Assembly (NCBI GenBank): GCA_019419545.1
Contig: DXZT01000062.1
Location: forward strand, 50,508-114,507
Source: Collinsella sp.
Lineage (GTDB): Bacteria; Actinomycetota; Coriobacteriia; Coriobacteriales; Coriobacteriaceae
DNA length: 64,000 nt
Direction of reading: 5' to 3'
Shown: in pieces, positions 8,770 through 17,255 of the stretch
Position numbering within the stretch: position 1 is the stretch's first letter
Layout: each line of letters begins with the position of its first letter
Notes under the pieces: model-generated
Seen by the model: only the letters and a program-made list of their open reading frames with translations
Database searches by the model: none
What the model was told of the DNA's origin: nothing
Made by a program: the position numbers and the translations under genes

Positions 8770-8976
8770 CTGCAGGCGACTGCATAACGGAACAGGGAGG
8801 ACCCTCGGGGGCGGGGACATAGTGTTGGAAGAGAACGTGCAAAACAATCAAATGGAGATACGGCAGCGCTTGCTGTCACGCTTAAGGACAGACACGAGGC
8901 TGCAAAGCTTAACAACGTCGGAAAGCATGAGCCTAAGCTGTCGGAGAACGGTATCCCTACTGACGTACTGGAAAAG

Positions 8977-9609
8977 TTGTTGCCCGGTGACGACATCATT
9001 GAACTAGAAGAACCCGTCGTAAACGGTGGGTTCTTCTACCGCTTTATTAAGCGCTCTTTCGATGTTGTCTCCTGCGGTTGCGCGCTCATTATTCTCGCGA
9101 TTCCGATGGCCGTAATTGCTGTCAAGATTAAGACTGAGTCTGAAGGGCCCGTTATTTACGCTCAGCGTCGTGTGGGCAAAGACGGCAAAGTGTTTAGTAT
9201 TTACAAATTCCGTAGCATGTATATCGATGCAGAGTCTCGAGGCGCTCAGTGGGCGCAGGACGAAGATCCGCGCGTAACCCCTTTTGGCAAGTTTATGCGT
9301 AAGACGCGTTTGGATGAAATCCCGCAGTTTTGGAATGTCTTTAAGGGCGATATGAGCCTTATCGGCCCGCGCCCCGAGCGACCTGCGTTCTGCGAGGAGT
9401 TCGAGAAGCGCATTCACGGCTGGCATTACCGCACTATGGTCCGTCCGGGTATTTCCGGTCTTGCCCAGGTGACTGGCGGGTACGACTTGCTTCCCAGTGA
9501 GAAGGTCATGTTTGACCTACAGTACATCAAGACAAGAAATATCAAGATTGATATTACGATCATGCTTAAAACGCTTGGCGTTGTTAGTACGGGTGATGGT
9601 GCACGATGA
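8977..9609 (+). CDS. Initiating sugar-phosphate transferase (undecaprenyl-P, bacterial sugar transferase family), N terminus frameshifted
   Basis: Loads the first sugar-1-phosphate on undecaprenyl phosphate. It is the short PglC-like form: one reentrant helix ([20 protein letters not shown]), [55 protein letters not shown] and [12 protein letters not shown]. The catalytic domain is intact. Upstream, the same frame stays open back to about 8784 and reads like protein, but offers only rare start codons (TTG at 8974 or 8977). A GTG at 8822 in another frame reads MLEENVQNNQ and would join this frame if the AAA run at 8850-8852 held one more A. The intended gene is therefore probably 8822-9609 (262 residues). 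It overlaps the next gene by four bases. Confidence 0.85.
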   Translation: MLPGDDIIELEEPVVNGGFFYRFIKRSFDVVSCGCALIILAIPMAVIAVKIKTESEGPVIYAQRRVGKDGKVFSIYKFRSMYIDAESRGAQWAQDEDPRVTPFGKFMRKTRLDEIPQFWNVFKGDMSLIGPRPERPAFCEEFEKRIHGWHYRTMVRPGISGLAQVTGGYDLLPSEKVMFDLQYIKTRNIKIDITIMLKTLGVVSTGDGAR

Positions 9610-10709
9610 GCCTCTCTGACCATGGTCACGTTCTTTTCACGGCTACGCTGGTTCGCGGGCACATTGCTAAGTTTCACATACCCTATCTTAAGTGGTTCAA
9701 AGAGCAGGGTTGGGAGACATGGGTAGCTGCTAAGAACGATTATCCAGACGGTGTCTGTGAGATCCCATTCTGCGACCATTTCGTTAATATTGACTTCGCC
9801 CGCAGTCCATTCTCAATGCAGACGATCGTTGCCTACAAACAGCTGCGTAAACTCTTCGCCAAGGAGCATTTCGCTATTGTTCACACCCACACTCCCGTGG
9901 GAGGTGTTCTCACGCGTCTTGCAGCTCGAGATGCTCGTCGCAGTGGGACAAAAGTGATTTACACTGCGCACGGTTTTCATTTTTATGATGGGGCGCCTCT
10001 AATTAACTGGGTGCTTTGGTATCCCGTAGAGCGAGTGATGAGTCGCTTTACCGATGTACTGGTGACCATAAACGATGAGGACTGTAAGCGTGCACGGCAA
10101 TTCGCGCATTGCCGTGTGGAGCATGTGCCCGGCGTGGGTGTCGACCTAGACAGGTTTGTTTGCGTTAAGAACTGCGCGGACACGCGCGCGGAGCTCGGCC
10201 TGGGCAAGAACGATTTTGTCTTGCTGTCCGTCGGTGATCTTAACGAAAACAAGAATCATGGTGTGCTCATAGAGGCTCTTGCGAAGCTGCCTGATAATTT
10301 TAAATTGCTCGTTGCGGGCGAGGGACCACTTCGCAACGTCTTGTTGAAAAAGGCGCGACATCTCGGTGTGGACGATCGCCTCATGCTTCTGGGTTTCCGC
10401 AGCGACGTGGCCGCGTTGCTCAACGCGTGCGATCTCTTTTGTTTCCCTTCCAAGCGCGAGGGTCTGCCCGTATCGCTCATCGAAGCGATGGCATGTGGCA
10501 GGCCGTGCTTGACCTCCGGTGCGAGGGGCTGCGCTGATGTGCTGGGTCCATTCGCGGAAGGCTCAATCGTCGAGGGTGGAGCAGATGAGTGGGCTCGTGC
10601 TATTGAGAGGGTTTCCGGTAAGAGGCAAAGCGCATCTGCGTGGCGAGAGCAGGCGAAGAAATTTGATATTTCAGCTGTGCTTAGGCGAATGACATCGCTC
10701 TATGCATAG
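9606..10709 (+). CDS. Glycosyltransferase family 4 (GT4)
   Basis: A 367-residue GT-B retaining glycosyltransferase that adds a sugar to the lipid-linked repeat unit on the cytoplasmic side. The N-terminal acceptor domain shows TATLVRGHIAKFHIPYLKWF, HTHTPVGGVLTR and YTAHGFHFYDGAP. The C-terminal nucleotide-sugar domain shows LSVGDLNENKNH, VAGEGPLRN, GFRSDVAALL and the E-x7-E motif in SKREGLPVSLIEAMACGRP. It resembles the EpsD/CapM type. ATGA overlap with the upstream transferase indicates translational coupling. Sugar specificity cannot be read from sequence. Confidence 0.9.
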   Translation: MSLSDHGHVLFTATLVRGHIAKFHIPYLKWFKEQGWETWVAAKNDYPDGVCEIPFCDHFVNIDFARSPFSMQTIVAYKQLRKLFAKEHFAIVHTHTPVGGVLTRLAARDARRSGTKVIYTAHGFHFYDGAPLINWVLWYPVERVMSRFTDVLVTINDEDCKRARQFAHCRVEHVPGVGVDLDRFVCVKNCADTRAELGLGKNDFVLLSVGDLNENKNHGVLIEALAKLPDNFKLLVAGEGPLRNVLLKKARHLGVDDRLMLLGFRSDVAALLNACDLFCFPSKREGLPVSLIEAMACGRPCLTSGARGCADVLGPFAEGSIVEGGADEWARAIERVSGKRQSASAWREQAKKFDISAVLRRMTSLYA

Positions 10710-10719
10710 AGGAGAGGCC

Positions 10720-11859
10720 GTGGTTTCTGAAATTCTCGATACAAAAATTAATGAACCGCTACGCGTTCTCGTAGTGGTAACCAGCATGAATCGAGGCGGA
10801 CTTGAGACGTTCACAATGAACGTGTATCGAGCACTGAATCGTTCCAAGGTTCAGCTCGACTTCTTGCTCCACCGTTCGGATAGTGGTGCCTACGAAGAGG
10901 AAATTGAGTCGTTGGGTGGGCGTATTTACCGCGTTCGTAGGCAAAATCCGCTTGACCCTCGCTACTGGACAGCACTTAATGAGTTTTTTGCTAAGCACCC
11001 GTACGAAGTCGTATGGGCGCAGCTTGACTGTTTGAGCGCTGAGCCGCTCGCAGCAGCCGCGAGACATGGGGCTATTGTTCGAGTGGCACATTCGCACAAT
11101 AGCTACCAGGACAGAGACTTGAAGTACCCCTTAAAGATGCTTTGCAAGCCTCTCATTAAACGGTACGCCACCGATTTGTTTGCCTGCGGCGAGGAAGCAG
11201 GCAGGTGGATGTTTAATACCGATGACTTCGAGGTCGTTAGGAACTGCATAGACGTAGACTCATACGCGTATGATCCCGCCGTGCGGACGGAAGTTCGACG
11301 CGAACTGGGCATCACCGACGATGCACCCGTCGTGGGGCATGTTGGGCGATTCGACGCGGTGAAAAACCACGCACTTCTGCTTGACGTGTTTGCCGCCCTG
11401 CTGAAGCGGAGACCTGACGCCTTGTTGATGCTTGCGGGTGACGGTCCCCTGCGTATGGAGATGGAGAGAAAGGCTGCCGATTTAGGCATCACCGACTCTG
11501 TCATGTTTCTGGGCGTGCGTTCGGACGTGCCGCGGCTTATGCAGGCGATGGACTGTTTTACGATGCCTTCGCTGTATGAGGGATTACCCATGGTCTTGGT
11601 GGAAGCGCAGGCAGCGGGGCTGCCGTGTTTGATATCGGATGCTATCCCTCGAGACTGTTATATCAAGGGCGGACATGTAGAATGCGAGAAGCTTGACGTC
11701 TGCGCGCGTGCGTGGGCGGAGCGCGTCGACGGGATACTGGCCGGCGAGTTCGATCGTGCTTCGGGGGCAAAAGCCGTGCGGGCGGCGGGGTTTGATTCCA
11801 GTGAGACAGCGGAACGACTGACCGATTTCTTTAGTGGCGCATTGAAAAGGAAACGATGA
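10720..11859 (+). CDS. Glycosyltransferase family 4 (GT4)
   Basis: A ~379-residue GT-B glycosyltransferase. The N-terminal motif MNRGGLETFTMNVYR is the GGxE signature of EpsF/CapJ-like enzymes. HVGRFDAVKNH, LAGDGPLRMEME and PSLYEGLPMVLVEAQAAGLP mark the donor domain with its E-x7-E pair. GTG at 10720, with GAGGAGAGG upstream, is preferred over ATG at 10702, which overlaps the previous stop. It is closely related in design to the broken gene at 16112, with a similar N-terminal GGxE segment and C-terminal layout, so the two may descend from a duplication. Confidence 0.88.
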   Translation: MVSEILDTKINEPLRVLVVVTSMNRGGLETFTMNVYRALNRSKVQLDFLLHRSDSGAYEEEIESLGGRIYRVRRQNPLDPRYWTALNEFFAKHPYEVVWAQLDCLSAEPLAAAARHGAIVRVAHSHNSYQDRDLKYPLKMLCKPLIKRYATDLFACGEEAGRWMFNTDDFEVVRNCIDVDSYAYDPAVRTEVRRELGITDDAPVVGHVGRFDAVKNHALLLDVFAALLKRRPDALLMLAGDGPLRMEMERKAADLGITDSVMFLGVRSDVPRLMQAMDCFTMPSLYEGLPMVLVEAQAAGLPCLISDAIPRDCYIKGGHVECEKLDVCARAWAERVDGILAGEFDRASGAKAVRAAGFDSSETAERLTDFFSGALKRKR

Positions 11860-12959
11860 GCGTTCTATTTTACATAAATCGGCTGAACGGCGGAGGTGCG
11901 GAGCGGGTTATATCCCAGCTTGCAAATTTCTTTTCCAGTAGCGGGGACAATTCCATTTTGGTGACGTCGTTTCGCTCCGACAACGAATATGAGTTGAATG
12001 AAGGCGTGACTCGCTATTCCCTTGAAAACGAGGAAATCGTTCAGTCGCGACTGATGCGAAATGCCACAAGGATAAAGAAGTTGCGCGCAATCATTAAATC
12101 GGAAGGACCTGATGTCGTTCTGTCCTTCATGCAGGAACCTAATTTCCGCGCGCTTATCGCGGGTTTCGGTCTTCCATGCAAGGTTGTCGTCTCGGTTCGA
12201 AATGACCCTGCTAGGGAGTATGCTGGAAAAATCGGTAGGTTTGTGGGCAAGTTTCTCATGCCCTTTCTGGCTGACGGCTGCGTCTTTCAGACCCATCAAG
12301 CTATGGAATGGTTTCCGGCTCGACTTCGTCGAAAATCACGGGTGATTCCAAACGCAGTGAACCCGGTTTTTTTCGAGACCGACAAGTCTGGCGTGAATTC
12401 GTATTGGGTCGCGATTGGGCGTCTTACGGAACAGAAGAACTATCCGATGATGCTCAAGGCGTTTGCGGCAGTGCGAATGGATTTCCCTGACGAATGTTTG
12501 CGAATCTATGGAGAAGGTCCAACGCGAAGCGACCTTCAGCGTATGGTTTACGCCCTTGGACTGTCGGACGGCGTTGCTCTTTGCGGACGAACTTCTGACG
12601 TGCCTGCGGTGCTCGCCGATGCAAAAGGCTTTCTGATGTCCTCTGACTATGAGGGAATGCCTAACGCGCTCATGGAAGCAATGGCTGTCGGTTTACCTTG
12701 CGTAGTGACGGACTGTCCCTGTGGTGGACCAGGAGAGTTGATTGCTGATGGAACGAATGGTGTCCTCGTTCCCGTCGGGAACTCGCGAGCTATGGCTGAT
12801 CAAATCAAGAGATTGCTTGTTGAGGATAATGTAGGGGATATGACTTCCGCTGCCGCAGAGAGTATGAAAGCCTATTTACCTGACAAGGTATTTATGGCAT
12901 GGAAAGGCTACTTGATTCAAATCTCCTTGGGAGGGCGCAATGAACATCCTTCCTCTTAA
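11856..12959 (+). CDS. Glycosyltransferase family 4 (GT4)
   Basis: A 367-residue GT-B enzyme. It starts MSVLFYINRLNGGGAERVIS (GGGAERV is the usual N-terminal signature of this group). It continues with VVSVRNDPAREY, AIGRLTEQKNYPMML, IYGEGPTRSDL, LCGRTSDVPAVL and the donor motif SDYEGMPNALMEAMAVGLP. The CPCGGPGELI motif near the end is common in GalNAc-alpha and GlcNAc transferases of this group, but specificity remains unassigned. It overlaps its upstream neighbour by four bases and the polymerase gene by 20 bases. GC content drops from here into the next two genes. Confidence 0.88.
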   Translation: MSVLFYINRLNGGGAERVISQLANFFSSSGDNSILVTSFRSDNEYELNEGVTRYSLENEEIVQSRLMRNATRIKKLRAIIKSEGPDVVLSFMQEPNFRALIAGFGLPCKVVVSVRNDPAREYAGKIGRFVGKFLMPFLADGCVFQTHQAMEWFPARLRRKSRVIPNAVNPVFFETDKSGVNSYWVAIGRLTEQKNYPMMLKAFAAVRMDFPDECLRIYGEGPTRSDLQRMVYALGLSDGVALCGRTSDVPAVLADAKGFLMSSDYEGMPNALMEAMAVGLPCVVTDCPCGGPGELIADGTNGVLVPVGNSRAMADQIKRLLVEDNVGDMTSAAAESMKAYLPDKVFMAWKGYLIQISLGGRNEHPSS

Positions 12960-13953
12960 TCTGATGCTTCTCTTCGTTTGGTGGTTTGTCTTTCGAGGCC
13001 GACTTTCAAAGGGAAAGAGGGGCAGTGATTGGTATTTGGGCATTGTATTCATCCAAATGATGCTCATGACGCTTTTTGCTCCAATTTTTAGTGATGCTGC
13101 ACAATATGCCTTTCATGCGCGGTTGAACTGGTATAGCGATTTCGGAATCGGGTGGAAGTTATTCAGCCAAGTGATTTGGGGCATTTGGCCCGATGCGAAG
13201 TCATTAGTCTTTTTCACGAGCCTCATATTCGAATTGGCTTTTGTTCATTTTTGTCGACGTTATTCGAATAATTATGCTTTGAGCTATTTTTTTATGGTTA
13301 CACTAGGCTTTTTCGGAATGAGTCTATTTATCTTGCGGCAAACCGTTGCTCTCGCCATTGTTCTGCTTGCGTATGACGCAGTCGAGGAGAGAAAGCTGCC
13401 GAAGTTCCTGTTGCTTATCCTGATCGCATGCTCGTTTCATGTAACTGCAATTCTCTTTGTGGCCCTCTATCCGATTTCAAATTTGCGAAGGAAAGGTGCA
13501 TTCCATCTGGGCTGCATCCTGGCAGGTATCACTTTATTGTTGTGTTCTACACCATTAAGTAATTTCATGACATCCCACTATCATAGCGAGTACGTTTTGA
13601 CGGGTTTTTCGGGGGAAAACCTTCTTCTTTTGATGATTTTACTTGTTATTATCTACGAACTTCGGGGAGACAATTGTGATCGCTTGGGTATAGGCCATGC
13701 ATTGGAGTTGGCACCTGTTTTTCAGGTTTTAGCACTGAGGTTCTCAACGTTTACCCGCGCTACAAGATATTTTCAAATTGCCACGACTGTCGCAATCCCA
13801 AATTTAATCGAATCATTTCAGGATAAAAGATTACGTTTTCTGGCAACGTTTGCAGTCGTTGTTTTTTTTAGTTTTTTCTACATCGTCGTTCAAGATTGGG
13901 CAGTCGATGGCTTTTTCGATTCATTTGTTTTTAACGGATTGGTTATGAATTAA
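12940..13953 (+). CDS. EpsG-family polysaccharide polymerase (Wzy-like)
   Basis: A 337-residue multi-pass membrane protein, probably the polymerase that joins repeat units on the outer face of the membrane. At least eight hydrophobic segments are visible. EpsG features are the DAAQYAFHARLNWY stretch in the first outer loop, FFGMSLFILRQTVALAIVLLAY and the histidine in ACSFHVTAIL. It is clearly AT-richer than the flanking glycosyltransferases, which is common for horizontally exchanged polymerase genes that set serotype. It overlaps the previous gene and sits 14 bases before the ATP-grasp gene, so it belongs to the same unit. Confidence 0.82.
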   Translation: MNILPLNLMLLFVWWFVFRGRLSKGKRGSDWYLGIVFIQMMLMTLFAPIFSDAAQYAFHARLNWYSDFGIGWKLFSQVIWGIWPDAKSLVFFTSLIFELAFVHFCRRYSNNYALSYFFMVTLGFFGMSLFILRQTVALAIVLLAYDAVEERKLPKFLLLILIACSFHVTAILFVALYPISNLRRKGAFHLGCILAGITLLLCSTPLSNFMTSHYHSEYVLTGFSGENLLLLMILLVIIYELRGDNCDRLGIGHALELAPVFQVLALRFSTFTRATRYFQIATTVAIPNLIESFQDKRLRFLATFAVVVFFSFFYIVVQDWAVDGFFDSFVFNGLVMN

Positions 13954-13967
13954 TTTGAAAGGACAAA

Positions 13968-14891
13968 ATGATTAATAAACTAAAAAATCATTCTGCTTTG
14001 TTGCCGGCTATTGCTTTTGGACACTTTGGAAATTCATTCCTCTCTCGCTTTATTCCTGACGGTCCCTACCTTAAATGTGCATACTGGATATACATGCACA
14101 GAAAACTCGATTTGGATAATCCAATAAGATTCAACGAAAAACTGCAGTGGCTCAAAATACATGACCATAACCCCCTATATACCACGCTTGTCGACAAGTA
14201 TCGAGTGAAGCAGTGGGTGGCCGACCGCATCGGGAAGGAACATGTTACGAAGACATACGCGATGTGGGAGCGCGCAGAGGACATCGATATTTCAGAGCTC
14301 CCCGAGCGCTTTGTGCTGAAGACCAACCACGACAGCGGCGGTGTTGCCGTCTGCCAAAACCGCGAGACGTTTGACTTGGAAAAGGCGAAAAAGAAACTTG
14401 CCAAGCACCTAAAAATTAACTACTTCTGGAGGACGCGCGAATGGCCTTATAAGAACGTGAAACCATGCGTGTTCGCGGAGGAGTACCTGGACCCTACAGA
14501 AACAAATGGTGATTTGGTCGATTATAAGTTTTATTGCTTTGGCGGCGAGCCGAGAATAATGTTTACGTGCACAGGACGGGCTGCCGGAGATACAAGATTT
14601 GACTTCTTTGACATGGACTTCAATCATCTAGATATTAAGCAGGACTTCGCCGAGAACGCCGACATGTCTATCGATAAACCTTGTTCCTTTAATTTGATGG
14701 CTGAGTCCGCCAGGAAGCTGTCGGCCGGTATCCCACATGTGCGTATCGACTTCTATGAAGTCGACGGAAGGATGTACTTCGGCGAGTGCACTTTCTTCGA
14801 TGCTAGTGGGTTTGGGCCTTTCGAACCTGAAGAATGGGATGAAAGGCTCGGAGCCATGATTGACTTGACTGCTGTTAGCAGTGTGCGATAG
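13968..14891 (+). CDS. TupA-like ATP-grasp protein
   Basis: A 307-residue protein of the TupA-like ATP-grasp family, first named for teichuronopeptide synthesis in alkaliphilic Bacillus. Visible features are the N-terminal NPIRFNEKLQWLKIHDHNPLY, typical of this family, VDKYRVKQWVADRIG, PERFVLKTNHDSGGVAV (ATP-binding strand and loop), FAEEYLDP, YKFYCFGGEPR and the C-terminal VRIDFYEVDGRMYFGECTF with Mg-binding acids. These enzymes are found in surface-polysaccharide loci and are expected to form an amide or related linkage using ATP. The exact substrate is unknown. AAAGGACAAA precedes the start. Next to it is a CapA-like gene. Confidence 0.82.
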   Translation: MINKLKNHSALLPAIAFGHFGNSFLSRFIPDGPYLKCAYWIYMHRKLDLDNPIRFNEKLQWLKIHDHNPLYTTLVDKYRVKQWVADRIGKEHVTKTYAMWERAEDIDISELPERFVLKTNHDSGGVAVCQNRETFDLEKAKKKLAKHLKINYFWRTREWPYKNVKPCVFAEEYLDPTETNGDLVDYKFYCFGGEPRIMFTCTGRAAGDTRFDFFDMDFNHLDIKQDFAENADMSIDKPCSFNLMAESARKLSAGIPHVRIDFYEVDGRMYFGECTFFDASGFGPFEPEEWDERLGAMIDLTAVSSVR

Positions 14892-14911
14892 AGCTTAGTT
14901 TAGGAAAACCT

Positions 14912-16108
14912 ATGATAATAAAAGATGGATGTTCAGCATCGGTTAAAGGACGAGCACCACGTCTAGTGATCGGGGCAGATTTCGTACCAACCGATGGGAA
15001 TAGTAACGTCTTCGCTGCCGGAGATGGCGAGGCCCTTGTCGGTCCGGAGCTTCTTGCATTAGTGCAAGGCGTAGATTTTGGCGTGTTTAACCTTGAAGTA
15101 CCCCTGACAGATACTTTGAACCCTATTGCTAAGTGCGGGCCCTGTCTCGATGCCCCGACTTCAACCATTGCGGGACTAAAAGCTGTAAATCCATGGGCTT
15201 TCACACTTGCTAATAACCACATAATGGACCAAGGGGTAGATGGACTTCGGTCCACCATGGATGTGCTCGAGGGGGCTGGACTCCAGTATTTCGGTGCCGG
15301 AGCTAATCTCACTGAGGCAAAGAAACCACTGGTTGTTGACATTGACGGAGTCACTGTCGGTATATATGGCTGCGTTGAGCACGAGTTCTCCATCGCGGGG
15401 GAGTTTTCGGCGGGCGCAGCCCCTTATGACCCACTTGATTCATTCGATGATGTCAGGGATTTGGCAAGCCGTTGCGATTACGTTATCGTCCTATACCATG
15501 GCGGGAAAGAACATTACCGGTACCCATCTCCCCAGCTTCAGCGGAGATGCAGGAAATTCGCTGAGTGTGGTGCACAGCTCGTGGTTTGTCAGCACAGCCA
15601 CTGCATTGGATGCAAGGAGAATTGGGCTGATGCAACTATTGTCTATGGGCAAGGCAATTTCCTGTTTGACGATGCCGAAAGTGATGATAACGAGTGCTGG
15701 AAGACGGGCCTGCTTCTTGAGGTTGAGCTCGGCGACCAGCTTGCCGTTGAGTACCATCCTCTCGTAAAGATGGATGCAACGGTACGTCTGGCTACCGGCT
15801 CGAATGCCGAAGCTATACTCAATGATTTTATTTCAAGGAGCGAGGAGATAGAGGAAGTGGGTTTCGTCGAGAAGTCTTATGGTGAGTTCGCAAGGGGAAT
15901 GCTCAACTCATACCTTGCATGTGGAATACCCGGAAGCGGTTCCCTTGCTTTCCGTGTACTTAATAAGCTTAGCAGAGCCCGCCTCGCTGACAGACTGGTC
16001 GGCGCCAACGCGGGCTTCGCATTGCTCAACCATGTGGAATGTGAAGCCCATAATGAGCTTCTCATTGAGGGCCTTAGGTTGAAGTGCGGCCTTGGCAGTA
16101 AGCGATAG
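14912..16108 (+). CDS. CapA-family protein (poly-gamma-glutamate type, metallophosphatase fold)
   Basis: A 398-residue CapA/PGA_cap protein. The N-terminal IGADFVPTD corresponds to the family GD segment. FGVFNLEVPLTD, the metal-site FTLANNHIMDQGVDGLRSTMDVL, VIVLYHGGKEHYRYPSP, VVCQHSHCIGCKE and VYGQGNFLFDD follow in the family order. CapA proteins act in polyglutamate capsule formation in Bacillus and also occur in mixed polysaccharide loci. There is no signal peptide or membrane anchor at the N terminus, unlike Bacillus CapA, which suggests a cytoplasmic role. It follows the TupA-like gene by 20 bases. Confidence 0.85.
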   Translation: MIIKDGCSASVKGRAPRLVIGADFVPTDGNSNVFAAGDGEALVGPELLALVQGVDFGVFNLEVPLTDTLNPIAKCGPCLDAPTSTIAGLKAVNPWAFTLANNHIMDQGVDGLRSTMDVLEGAGLQYFGAGANLTEAKKPLVVDIDGVTVGIYGCVEHEFSIAGEFSAGAAPYDPLDSFDDVRDLASRCDYVIVLYHGGKEHYRYPSPQLQRRCRKFAECGAQLVVCQHSHCIGCKENWADATIVYGQGNFLFDDAESDDNECWKTGLLLEVELGDQLAVEYHPLVKMDATVRLATGSNAEAILNDFISRSEEIEEVGFVEKSYGEFARGMLNSYLACGIPGSGSLAFRVLNKLSRARLADRLVGANAGFALLNHVECEAHNELLIEGLRLKCGLGSKR

Positions 16109-16111
16109 CTG

Positions 16112-17253
16112 GTGATTTCTGTGATCAGGGTACTTCATGTTGTCGGTAGCCTTAATGCCGGTGGAATCGAAACCTTCTTGATGTCGGTATATCGTCAGAT
16201 TGATCGCTCTAAGGTTCAGTTCGACTTTTTGGTTTCATCAGACCAACGGTTTTCTATTCTGATGAAATCGAGAGTCTTGGTGGTGGGATATATCCAGTTG
16301 AGCAGAGCCGCTATCACCCGAAAGCTACTCGCTATAGATTAAAACAGTTTTATTTGGAGAATAATACGGAGATCGTTCATCAGCATACGGGGGGTCTGCA
16401 GACGCTTATGCCTCTGGTTGCCGCGGGGGACGCGGGTGTGCCGACTAGGGTTCTCCATTCTCACTGCGCTTTTGTCGAGCCAAATTCGACAAAAGCGCAA
16501 CTTGAAGAAGTTATTCACAAGCTGAATACATATCGCACTGGAATCGCCACGGAAAAATTCGCTTGCTCCGCGGACGCAGCGGCTTATTTCGGTTTTGATA
16601 GGCATGGCGGAGAATGGTGCTATGTGCCCAACGGTATCGATGTCGTTCGATTTTCTTTCGATATGGGGAAGCGAAAGGATGCTCGTGCTGAGCTCGGCTT
16701 GTTAGATTCGACCTTCCTCATCGGGAACATCGGGCGTTTTTCCCCCCAAAAAAACCAAGCCTTTCTTTTACGCGCATTTGCTTCCGTCGCTAAGCGATGC
16801 CCGGATTCCAAGCTTCTGCTTGTTGGCGTCGGCCCGCTTGAAGGGGACATCCATGCCGAGGCCGAAAGGCTTGGCCTAACGGATCGCGTCATCTTCCTCA
16901 AGAACCGGTCCGATACCGAGCGACTCTACGCCGCAATGGATGTATTCGCGTTCCCCTCGCTATATGAGGGGCTCGGCATCGTGCTCGTGGAGGCTCAGAC
17001 CAACGGGCTCCCGTGCGTCATTTCGGAGCGTATACCCAGGGAGGCCGTCTACGGTGAGAATGTGACAACTGTCGCGCTCGAAGGCGGGCCAGAGGCTTGG
17101 GCGGATGCAATGCTTAAGTGCAGGGCGGTTGCTAGGTCACAAAAAGGAGCCGAACTGACGAGATCTGCCGGCTTCGACATCTCGACCGTTGCCGCCTCCC
17201 TGCAGGATTTTTATCTAAAAGCGGCTGAGCGCGGCGCTCGAGCGAGAGGATAA
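16112..17253 (+). pseudogene. Glycosyltransferase family 4, frameshifted
   Basis: Two adjacent frames together make one GT4 enzyme of about 380 residues. The first (16112-16342) carries HVVGSLNAGGIETFLMSVYR. The second carries HQHTGGLQTLM, IGNIGRFSPQKNQ, LVGVGPLEGD and PSLYEGLGIVLVEAQTNGLP with the E-x7-E pair. They join if the run of four T at 16250-16253 had five. The reading then becomes QRFFYSDEIESLGGGIYPVE, which matches the equivalent part of the gene at 10720. As written, translation stops at 16342. An internal start at 16354 would give only the back part. It could be a phase-variable or decaying gene, or a base-calling error. Confidence 0.8.
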
Positions 17254-17255
17254 CG

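Noticed and set aside
8850..8860. Programmed -1 frameshift in the sugar transferase
   Set aside because: No X-XXY-YYZ slippery heptamer in the right phase and no downstream stem placed for it; a one-base indel is simpler.
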